From Piromyces finnis (taxonomy: Eukaryota; Neocallimastigomycota; Neocallimastigomycetes; Neocallimastigales; Neocallimastigaceae), in contig MCFH01000022.1 of NCBI GenBank assembly GCA_002104945.1, forward strand, positions 248,001 to 312,000: a stretch of DNA of 64,000 nucleotides, in the 5' to 3' direction. The translations under genes and the position numbers were made by a program. Under the pieces are notes generated by a model. That model had not been told where the DNA came from and did no database searches. It worked only from the letters and a program-made list of their open reading frames with translations. This document shows, piece after piece, positions 50,811 to 62,426 of this stretch (position 1 is the stretch's first letter; each line of letters opens with the position of its first letter).

Positions 50811-53576
50811 ATGACCAACTTCAGTGATTTATCATTAGATTCAAGACTTTTAAGAGCTATCAGTAAGCTTGGTTACAAGGAAGCAACCCTTGTTCAAGAA
50901 AATACTATTCCATTAGCTTTATCAGGAAAAGATATTTTAGCTCAAGCTAGAACTGGTTCAGGAAAAACTTCAGCTTATTGTTTACCAGTTATACAAAAAA
51001 TCATTTTAAGTAAAGAGGTAATATACCCTACCACATATACTATATATATAATAATATATATATATTTTCGAATTATCAATCATAAATATAAATATAAATA
51101 TAAAAATGAATAATATAATATTATTTTATTAAAAATTGGTGAAACTATATTATTGTGTTTTAGTATTTTATTCAACTATTTGAAATTTGTAATTTGAATT
51201 TTAAAATTATTTAAATTTTAAAATTAATAAAATCTAATTTCATTACTATTTTAAATATTTATATTTAAATTAATAAAAATAGTTATTACCAAGTAATTCA
51301 AAAGAACGTAACAATGTTAGAGCTATTATTTTAGTTCCAACCAGAGAATTAGCTGATCAAGTACACAAGCATATTAAGGAATTAACTATTTATTTACCAG
51401 ATATTACTTCCATTAACATTTCTTCTGGTGAACAAAGTCAAATAAAGTAATTCTATATATTATTATTAATAACAAAAATTAAAATAGAACCAATCGAGGA
51501 CTAATAAAATTAAATTTAATTTTTGAAATTATACCATTTATCCTTTTTTCAAATTTAATTAACAAATAAAAAATAAAAGCTCTTTATTATCAGAAAAGCC
51601 AGATATCATTGTTGTTACTCCAAGTCGTATGCTTAAACAATTTGAATTAAAAGTAAATGTCTAAATAGTTATATATATTTTATTTTAATCCAATTATTAC
51701 ATTATGGATTAGCTTTTTCTCAAACATGACAATATGTTATTTGTTTTAAATTGAAATAATTTTAATTTTATAAAATGATATTAAAAATAAAACTTATTTT
51801 TATTATACGTAATACTATATATAGAATGTCGAATTAAATGAGGCATTTGAATCATTTGTTATCGATGAAGCCGATTTAATTGTTTCTTTTGGTTATGATG
51901 AAGATTTAAGAAAAATATTAAACTATTTACCAAATCTCTATCAAAGTTATTTACTTAGTGCTACTGTTGACGCCGTAAATATTTTCGTCATTTATATTAT
52001 ACTAAATTATATTTATACAACGTTATCATATTTTACTATAATATTAAATATTTATAAATTATATAAATATATATTATTATTATTATAAAAGGATGTTAAT
52101 GCTCTTAAACAAATTGTTTTAAGAAATCCAGCTGTATTAACTTTAAAGGATGAAGAACCAGAATCAAAATTAACTCAATATTATTATAGGTAAAAATCTA
52201 GAAATAATTATTATCCTATTTAAATTCATTATCGATATTAATAATAAAATATCGGTTTCATTTCAATAATAACAATAATATACCTATCCTAACAAATCTT
52301 TTTTATTTGATATTATCAATTATAACAAAATTAAAATAATAATAATAAAATAAAAAAAGATGTACCGATAAGGAAAAATTCTTACATGTTTACTTCTTAT
52401 TCAAACTTAAAGTTGAACCATTTGGATCACATAAAACATTAATTTTTGTCAATGATATTGATAGATGTTATCGTTTAAAACTTTTCTTGGAACAATTTGG
52501 TATTAGAAGTTGTGTTTTAAATAGTGAATTACCAGTTCAAAGTCGTATTCATGCAGTCGAAGAATTTAACCGTGGTATGTACAATTATTTAATTGCTACT
52601 GATGAAGCCGGTGATATTAAGGGTAAATCTAAAACTCAAAATCCAAAGAAAAATGAAAAGAAAAAGTCTGGTAAAAAGAAGAGTGATAATGAATATGGTG
52701 TTTCCAGAGGTATTGATTTCCAAAATGTTAAGGCTGTCATTAATTTTGATTTCCCAGAAAGTCAAACTTCTTACATGCATAGAGTTGGTCGTACTGCTAG
52801 AGGTGTAGGTAATGAAGGTTTCTCTTTAAGTTTTATAAATACTGATAATAAAGTTAATGATCAAGAAGAAAAGGTTTTCAAAGAAGTCGAGGAACATTTT
52901 GAATGTAAGTCAATTATACGAATTTTTTTTTTTCTTTACCTTTTTTTTTTTCTAATCTATAAATCAATATTAATTTTATTTATCCATGTTTTTATATTTT
53001 CTCCAAAAAAAATAATAATTGTTATTGTATATATAAAAAAAATAATGGAATATTAGCTGTCAACCAACAATTATTACCATTTGAAATTGATAAAAATGCT
53101 ATTGAAGGTTTTAGATATCGTGTCGAAGATGGTATTCGTGCTGTTACCCGTGTTGCTGTTCGTGAAGCTAGAATCAAGGAATTAAAATCTGAAATTATTA
53201 CTTCCGAAAAATTAAAGGCTCACTTTGAAGATAATCCAAAAGATTTACAAGCTCTTCGTCATGATAAAGCACTTCATACTGCTAGAGTTCAAGCTCATAT
53301 GAAGCATGTTCCAGATTATTTATTACCAGATTCTGTTGATGGAGAAAAAATTAAAAGTCAAGCTGGTCCACAAAAGGTTTATTTCAAAAAACAAAGATAT
53401 AACCCACATAGAAGAAATCAAGTATGTATCAATTAAAAAAATAATACTATTTATATCATTAAAAAAAAAAAAATTCTTTTATTAATATTTTTTAATTTAT
53501 TTATTTCTATATTATATTAATGAAATATTAGAAAAAGAAGTCAAACCCATTAACTTCCTTCAGTTACATGCAATAA
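50811..53576 (+). CDS. DBP9: DEAD-box RNA helicase DBP9/DDX56
   Basis: Nucleolar ATP-dependent RNA helicase of 60S ribosome assembly, 548 residues (human DDX56 is 547). Eight exons: 50811-51017, 51283-51446, 51580-51652, 51825-51974, 52092-52189, 52360-52904, 53057-53421, 53532-53576, all GT-AG. Motifs: Q29 of the Q motif, Walker A ARTGSGKT (46-53), VPTRELA (Ia), TPSRML (Ib), VIDEADL (II), SATVDA (III), and HRVGRTARG (VI). Before motif V lies the family-specific Lys-rich insert ([11 protein letters not shown]) between IATDE and GVSRGIDF, which distinguishes DBP9 from other DEAD proteins. C-terminal part is basic ([12 protein letters not shown]). The tandem pseudogene lies just upstream. Confidence 0.95.
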
Positions 53577-54248
53577 ATTAATTTATATTTAATATCCTCA
53601 TTCCATTTTTTTATTATTATTATTATTTTATCAAATTATTAAAAAGGAAATCTTTTAATTTTTTTTTTTTTTTAATTTTATTTCTATAGTAGAGTAATTA
53701 TAAATTTTATTTATTCTTTTTTAGTATTAAAAAAAAGTATTCATTATATCAGTATAATATTATAATATCAAAGTAATTTTATACAAAAATAATCTCTCTA
53801 ATTTAATTTATTTTATGAATTATATCTAATTTTTATTTTTTAATTTATCTCTAACACATATAAAAATGATTATGGTATAATAAACAGAAAAAAAAAAAAA
53901 CTAGTTGTAAATAGTTTTAATCCTATTATAAATTATAATTTTAAAACATTTTCTTTTTTTCCTTTTTCTTTTTCATTTAGTTTTTTTTTTTTTTTTTTAA
54001 GATGCTAATAATGAGTAGTATTACTAAAATAATTCTTTGAAGCACTTTTTTTGTTAGGTTTAATAGGACACCTTCCCATTGGAAGTCAAATACAATTATT
54101 ATACTTTATAATAATGGCTTTCTTTAATTAAAATGGCTAGAAAATACATTATATCCAATTTTTATTCATTTGTATTTATTTAAACCTATTTTTTATTTTT
54201 AATTTTTATTTTTTATAATTTTAATAAAGTTTAAAAAATATTTGATGC

Positions 54249-54281
<33 letters not shown>

Positions 54282-56349
54282 TAGTAGGTCATCTAATATA
54301 ATTAAAAGGTTGTACTAATATGACAAAGGAATATTCTAAATGTTAAATACACAAGATCTTTGAGTTGACAATTCAACTAAAAAAAAAAAAAAATTATCAT
54401 GGAAAAGTTTAATGAACACACTACCAGACATGATTCCTTTTTTTTTATTATTATATTTTTATTAATATATATTTTTATCCTGTTTATTTTTTTTTATTTT
54501 TAATAAAATATATTATTAATTAATGTAATTTTTTTTTTTTTTTAAAAAATTACAATGTATTCATTATAAGATTTAAAGTTATCATATTATAATAACCACA
54601 ACTTTTAATATTTGATTTTAGTAATGTATAAAAAATATTGTATTTTAATGATTAATCAACTTTTACATTTGATTATTCCTTATAAATACAATAATCTTAT
54701 CCATTAATAATTCAATGTCTTTTTTTTTTAAAAAAAAAAAAAAAAGAATTACATAGTATTATTCCTTTATACATTTACAAATTGTATAAATGACTATGGT
54801 TATAAAGTGTAATTTATTACAATTTTTTTTTTTATTCAACCCAAAATACTACCAGTTCAATTAATCCAATCATGTTGAAGATTTTTGGTTCTTTTAATAA
54901 TGAAATTAAAAAAAAAAAAAAGTATTTTATTTTCTATTTTTTATTTTTTTTCAAAAAATAATTTTTTTGGCTTTAAAATAAAAAATTATATTATTTTATT
55001 ATTTAAAAACAAAAAAGTAATAATCGTTTGAAAAATAAAAATAAATAATTTATTTGTAGTATTAACAGTTTATATTTTAAATAGTATTTTAAAGTAAAAA
55101 TCCAAAATAAAGCGTTTTTTTTTTTTTTTTAATAAAAAATTGAAGTCACTTTTAAAAAAAAAATAATAAATAATTTCATATCATAAATGGTGGTTAGTAT
55201 TTTTTTAGGATGGATAAAAATTAATATTCTATAATTTATATTTATAACAAAAATATTCTTTAACACTACTATTATTATCAATATTTTGAAATAGATAGTC
55301 ATCTCATTGATGAGATTGATGAACAATCTAAATAAAGGTGTAATTAAACAATCAATAAAAATAGTATGCATTTGTTGGGTAGTTAAATAAAATACACAAA
55401 TGGAAGACTATAACATTTAAAAGTAAATATAAAAGTAGAATGGAAACGAAGAAAAAACAAAAAAAAAAAATAATAATAATTTCATGGATTGGATTTTTTT
55501 TTTTTTTTTTGATTTATTCTATTTTTACATTTTTTATCAGAGCCACATAATTAAACAATAAAGGAAGCAATAAGCAACATTTTTACAATTAAGAAATGAC
55601 AGGTAAATAAACTATAAATAAACAACAACAATAAAAAAAAAAAGGATAAATAATCAAAGAGTCATTTATTCATCAGGAAATAAAATAGTATTACGTACGT
55701 ATTACAATATTTATTATTAAAAAGAGGTTTGTAAATTTCATAGCTATTTATTAAAATATAAATTAATATATATAAATATTTTTATTATTATTTTTTGTTA
55801 ATATTCTGTAAATAAAAAACAATAATATAAAATTAAATATATTATATAAATAATATTTATATATGAAAATGTATAATACATCATATATTATATTATATAT
55901 AATATAATATACAATTAATATAATAAATAAAAACTATCTTTTAAAAAATATATTCATTATATTTTCCAATTCAAATATATGTTTATTATTAATAATTGTT
56001 TTTTTATTAATAGAAATATTTTTACTATATTAGTAATAATAATGTTATCAATTTAAATATTATAATATATGATTTTTATTATATAAATAATATTCATAAT
56101 ATTATTAATTTTAATATTCGATACAATAATGAATTTTAAATTATTTTTATTTTTTTATTTATTTATTTTCAAATTTTACAGAAGATAAATAATTGCTATA
56201 AATTAGTTTTTATTTTTATTTTAAAATTATTAAAATTATATAAAAAAATAAGTATTTTTTTTTTTTTTTTACTCTTCGAAACTATTTAATTTATATATAA
56301 TAAATAATGAAATAAAAAAAAAAAAATAACATTTAGAAGAATATATAAA
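53577..56349. other. Intergenic, AT-rich
   Basis: About 2.8 kb of AT-rich DNA with A or T runs to about 30 bases (54256-54281). The minus-strand open frame at 55129-55371 is Ile/Phe-rich and not convincing. No gene recognised. Confidence 0.5.
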
Positions 56350-58078
56350 ATGGATAATATTGAAGAAAATATTAAACTATTAATTAATAAGGATAAACAA
56401 AGCCATGCCAAAAATATCAATTTGATAGATTTATTTATAAATTATATTCCACTTTCATCCCCTGAACAGACTACAAATCCATATAATATTCAAAAATTAC
56501 TAAAAAAGGACTATGAAATAGAAAATGTTGACACTTCTTATTTTCATTATATTAATGAAAATTTAAAAAATATAAATATAAATATTGTTGGTCGTCCTTT
56601 CTATCGGCAAACACATGATATAATAAATTGTAATAGTCAAAAGGAAACATTATCTAAATATTATCAATTTATTGTATCTTCTGGTCAAGAATGTTATCAA
56701 TTTTTAAATAATTATCCTCTATTTAAGCGGGCTTCTCTTCAAAAACCATTAATACAAAAACGCGAAAAAATTGAATATATAACAGCATTGGTAAAGTTAA
56801 AAAAAGAATTTTTTTTTTTTTTTTTTTAAATTCTTTTTAATTGCTCTATATTTATAGTTTATATTTTCTTTCTTTCTTTCTTTCTTTTTTATTTCTTTCA
56901 TTATTTAATATTATTAGTATAATACAATATTTTATTGTAGAACTATTATAATCAATCTATTATTTATTTATATTACCCCGTTTATTAATATGAAATAGTT
57001 GTAATTGTTTAAAAAAAAAAAAAGGATTTTTTTTTATAAAAAAATTTAATAGTAATTATTACTTCTTTTTATTTTAGTTTAAAGAATATTAGTTTTTCTT
57101 TTTTTTTTAAAAAAAAATAAAAACTATTACACTATTCTTTTTTGATATGGTGTTAATTTTATATATACCTTGTTTAAATATTGAATTATTTAGCCAGTAT
57201 CTGAAAATTCGAAAAAAGATAAAAATTTTTTAAAATATGAATTGAATCCATCTGGTAAAGAATTTTTATTGAAAACTAATAAGAATATTAAAATTTCCAC
57301 AATGAAGGTTTTTATTTCTACTTTTGTTCTTTATTATTAATAATTATATTATTATTACTACTTTTTATAGTAAATCATGCTTAATTTTTTTTTCTTTTTT
57401 TTTTTTTTTTTAACTTTATAATGAAAAATATTAATTATTAACAAAATAATTAAAGTTATTCTATACACTAGATAATGATGCACTAAGAATGTTTGAATTA
57501 AATGAAAATGATATTACATTTAATAGCTTTATTGTTAGTATTGATGTTTATATAAAATATCTTTCAAATATAATTATTACTTTGTATCCAGTTAATCTAG
57601 TAAAATTAACTTCAAATTTGAATAACTATGGTCAAAATGAAGAAAAAGAAGAAGAGGATTTAGAAGCTACATTAGTAAATAAAAAAAGAAGTTATAGTGA
57701 TATAAATAATGGAAATAATTCATCAATACTAAAAAAGGTAAAAATAGAAGAAAATGGAATAGGTATAAAAGAAGGGGGGGAGATCCAAACATTAGAAAAA
57801 TTAAATTTAAAACAAAAACCTCCCCTTCTACGAATTATTGATAACATTTTTAATGTAAATTATTTATCTCTAAATGATTTACCTTTTTCAAAAATTTGTA
57901 ATCATGGTCAATTACTTTTTATGAGAGAAAATGAAGAAAAAGATCAATATTTATATATTTTTTCTAGTGACTTTGCATTAAATATTGCGTCTCAATCTTC
58001 CTATTTTGATTTAGGTAAGAATAATTAAAATAAAAATGGTTGGAGTTTATAATATTTTATTTAATTTTTTTTAAATTT

Positions 58079-58113
<35 letters not shown>

Positions 58114-60060
58114 TTTTAAAATGTTTTATTATTAAAAAAAAAAAAAAAAGATATAAAAAATAATTATGTCCATAAAAATAAATATAAATTCTATTTTGAT
58201 TACTACAGTATTAGAGTCTTTAGTAACGATAGTATAGATAACTCATATGATTATTATGAAAACTATTTCTTAAAGAAAAACGATAAAACTAAAGTTCTTC
58301 AAAATACAAGTATTCCAGTTATTTATGCGCTCAGTAGAAACTTGAGTTCTTCAATAACATTAAAAATTATTTTATTTGTTTTAAGAATGAATTTGAATTA
58401 CACTAAAAAAGGAAAATATTCATCATTTTCGACTTCATCAGCTAATTCATTTTATACTAGCGATGGAAAGGACATCAAAGAAGATTTATCTTTTAAATTT
58501 AATGAAAAAACAGGATTAAGTTTTTTAAATGGAAAATATTCATCCGAACCATATCATTATTTATGGTTAAAAGATGATTTTATAAGTCATCCGTCTACTC
58601 ATTTTCAACATCAAGATAATAAAAAATATGGTAATGATAACATAAACAATAATGAAGATGAAAAGGATTTATTTGCATCATCATTACATTTTTCAAATGA
58701 AAACCTTGATGCGTCTATGACCAGTTATGATATAATTCGATTTAATGATAATAACTTTAATTCCCCTAATAATAATGAACTCCATCTAACAATTCCTATT
58801 AATAATAATGGAAGGACATCAATTAAGGATTATACAAGGGAAGAGACAACTTCGAAAAATAAATTATATTTATTTATGAAATCAACAAAAAAGTTTATTG
58901 CCACTTCCTATCAAATGGATTTCGTTCCTATAATATCCATTAACTTTTTTATGAAATCTTTGAAGCAAAGAATTATTCAATTTATCAATCAGCAGCTTTA
59001 TACTTCATCTTCAGAATTTCTTACTTTTTCTCGAAAATTTAATCATTTAGATCATCAAAATTCACTAACCTATCATGATTTTATATGTATACCAAGTATA
59101 ATGTTTGTACTTGCAGTTAAATTATATTATATTCATCCATCTCCCAAATCATTTGCTCTTATTCGATTATTATTAATGATCCATATAAAAAAACAAACAT
59201 TTTTAAATCCATCCATTGATAATAAAGGTAAAAAAAAAAAAAAAAATTAAAACATGATTAACTCTTTTATTTATTTAATATAAAAATATATTGATTACAA
59301 CAACAATAATAATATATATATATATATACTATTTGTCAGATTATAACTTTTTTGTTCAAGCATTGGATGAATTTTTTAAAATGATTAAAGAGATGTGGGG
59401 TTCATATTATGAGGATGAGATTTTAAATAATAAAAATTACATTATTCATCCTCAACTTTATAATAGAAAGCCTCATAAAGATCTTCAAAATATTTTCCTT
59501 AATAAAACTAAAAAAACACTTTCTTTTCGTTCCTTTATTAATATTTTATTTGGTGATGAAATAATTAAATATTATAATGGTAATTTAAAAATTATAATTT
59601 ATGTAATTATCTATTATTCAATAATTTTATTAATAATTATTTTGTTGTTAGAACCTTCATCTCATGAAATAATTCTAGGTAAAGATCAAGATGGTACAAT
59701 TCAAGTTACAGATAAGAATGAGAGAAAATATATTGAAAAAAGTCCAGATAATTATGGAATTGAAGATAAAAAATCAATCTTTAAATATTTTTCTACACTT
59801 TATACAAATCATTGTTTAGCAAATTATTTATTGAAGCAATGTCGTCTCAATCCTACAGCATCATTCACTTTAGGATCTCCCCAAAACAATAAATCGAAAA
59901 AAAAATATGGTAATAATCCTCCTGTTTATTATCAAGGAATTTATTTATTTTTAAGTCGTAAGGTATAGATAAAACATATTGTTTAATAATTATTATTTTA
60001 TAATGATTTATTATTTTTTCATTCCATCCATTATTTTCATTATTAATAAATTTAATAAAA

Positions 60061-60096
<36 letters not shown>

Positions 60097-61497
60097 AAAT
60101 TTATATAAATTAAATAGATTAAAAAATTATATGTTGAAGATATAAACAAAAAATTGGATTATTTTTTAATTGAAGATAATTTTGAAATTTTACAAGTTAT
60201 TGAAGAAGATGATGATATCGAATTAGAAAAAGGAATAATAGACATTTACGAAAAAATTGATATAAAAAAAGAAAATATTGGAAAAAAGGAAAAAAGAAAT
60301 GAACCTGATCCTAAAGTATCCCTTAGAAAAGCTTGTTCCCCTTTAACAAAATCGTTATTAATACGAATCTTTAGACCTTATATTATTCATCTATTTGATA
60401 TCCATTGCCAGTGTATGTATTGTTGTCAAAATCAAACATTAAATAAAAATCATCATAGTCATTCTAGCCATTCTAATTATCATCAGCATTATATTTGTGT
60501 CAATCAAGTTATGAAATATTTACTCTCTGCGTCATCAATATCATCCTCTTCACCCTATGTTCTTTTAGAAAAATATAATAAAAAAATTGAAAGTCTATAT
60601 GTTAAAAATGAATTCGTTTCTTCACCTACTACTACTCCATCAAATTCTCATAGATATAACCATTTTTTTTCTCTTGAAAAAAAATGGAAAAAATGTGTAA
60701 AAGAAAGAAAGATAAATGAATTTTTTTCTAACCCTCAATTTTATGATATGAATTTAAAAGAGGAGAAAGCAATTCATGATAGTATCACCTTTTTCCGGAA
60801 ATATAAAGCGGTTGTTTTACAAAAATTAAATGAAGAAGCAAAAAGTTATTTATCATCAATTCAATTATCATCATCATCGACATCATCGGCTCCCACAACT
60901 TCAACGACTGCATCATTAATTCCATCGATTACTTCTTCCTCTGATAAATCCGTGAAGGAAACACAAGAACAGCGATTTATTTGTCGTATTCCAAGCTTTT
61001 TAAAAAGAAATATTAATCCGCAATTAAAAAGTAATGAAATTAATTTTAAAATGATGTTAAATGAATTTAATAGAAACCGATCGGAATATTGTTGTACATG
61101 TTATGTAAGTCTACATAAATTAGTAAAAGAAATCATCAAAACAAAACAAAACTTTTCAATTATATTAATTAATTAATTAATTTTATATATATATATATTT
61201 TTTTTTTTTTTTTGGTTATTATTTATCTTTTAGGACTATTTATATCATGGTGGTCATTATCTTTGTAGACATATTATTGCAGGACAATTGAATAATATAT
61301 ATGAAAAACAAAAAAGCAGGGGTAGAAAAGGAAATACAAGTACCAGTACAATATCTCATTCTCAATCATTATTATCATCCTATCCTTCTTCTAATGCTAA
61401 AATGTCTTTACTAGAAATAAAACGAAGTAAATATTCTACTACCAATCCATTCTTAAAATTATTACAATTACAATTATTAAATATTATTAAACATTAG
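56350..61497 (+). CDS. Large protein of unknown function with two Cys/His clusters
   Basis: Not recognised. Exons: 56350-56790, 57194-57307, 57456-58014, 58151-59227, 59340-59962 (with a likely 72-nt intron 59580-59651 inside), 60118-61104, 61234-61497; all GT-AG and phase-consistent, giving about 1330 residues. It is built of ordinary-complexity blocks separated by Asn/Ser/Lys-rich inserts. A first Cys group is at C1011, C1013, C1016, C1017, followed by a His-rich stretch (NHHSHSSHSNYHQHY). A second is at C1239, C1240, C1242, H1248, H1251, C1254, H1256 (CCTCYDYLYHGGHYLCRH), resembling a zinc-binding knuckle; a basic Ser-rich tail ends it. The two clusters probably bind zinc together. No signal peptide or membrane span stands out after splicing. 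The exon chain is my inference; splitting into two genes is possible but no internal start/stop break supports it. Confidence 0.6.
58068..58117. repeat. (TTTA)n microsatellite in an intron
   Basis: About nine TTTA/ATTT tetramers inside the intron 58015-58150 of the large unknown gene. Confidence 0.85.
59580..59651 (+). other. Likely 72-nt retained-frame intron
   Basis: GTAATT donor and TTGTTAG acceptor bracket a stretch that translates to an Ile/Tyr/Leu run unlike its surroundings. Its length is a multiple of three and it holds no in-frame stop, so it looks coding without being so. Removing it joins KYYN to EPSSHEI. Confidence 0.7.
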
Positions 61498-62426
61498 AAT
61501 AGAATTTCCAATTCTAAAACTATAGAGTGAAATGTCCATAATCCTAAAAATCAGATACAATTAGGATAATAGTTTTATTTATACATTACTATAAATAAAG
61601 AGTTTAGATAGTTTAACTTTATTAATATTATTGCTTTATTTTTGAACTATATAGAGGGAATAATTAATGTTTTTTTTTTTTTTTATAAAAAAAATAACTA
61701 TATAGAAATATTTATAAAATAAAATAAAATAAAATAAAAATAAGAAAAAAAAAATTTTTTTTTATTAATAAATAATTGTTAAGTGATAATGCTTATTATT
61801 ATTATTTTATTAATTATTATTATTATTTTAAAATAGATTAATACTAAAAATCTTAGAGTTTATTTAAAAATGGGAATATTAAATAATTAATATATATATA
61901 TTTTTTTATTTTTTATAAATTCAATATTTATAAAAATAAAACTTTTTTTCCTTTCAAATGAAATATTAATAGTAATAGTTATAGAATAAAGGGAATAATT
62001 TAATTAGATAATAATATTAAATATAATTTAAAAAAATAAAAAGTTTTATAATAAATAATATATTATTAAAAGTATAGTATAGTATATAAAGAAAAAAACA
62101 AAAAAATAAATAATATATATTTTAAAGATAATTAATGATACAAAATGTATAAAATGACAATTAGTTTTTTTCTTTTTTTTTTATAAATGTATATATTCAA
62201 TTTCATTTTCGTTTTGATGGATGATAATAAAAAAATAAATTTTCTTTTATCTTTTTTTTTTTTTTTTTCGTTATTAAAAATATTATTGATGATTATGTTA
62301 ATATTATTAATATGAAAAGAAAAAAAAATAAATAAAATAAAATTTCATTTTTTTTATTTACAAATAATGATAAGGATGCTTTTTTTTTTTTTTTTTTTTT
62401 ATTTATTTATTTATTTAAAGTTGAAA
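61498..62426. other. Convergent intergenic region
   Basis: AT-rich DNA between the 3' ends of the large unknown gene (+) and the last gene (-). It holds both 3' UTRs. Nothing else seen. Confidence 0.5.

Noticed and set aside
55129-55371. Small membrane-protein-like open frame
   Set aside because: Ile/Phe-rich composition is what random AT-rich DNA gives; no supporting splice sites or family resemblance.
58342-59250. Separate gene starting at the Met at 58342
   Set aside because: The same frame continues upstream to an acceptor at 58150 with protein-like sequence and in phase with the previous exon, so it is an internal exon.
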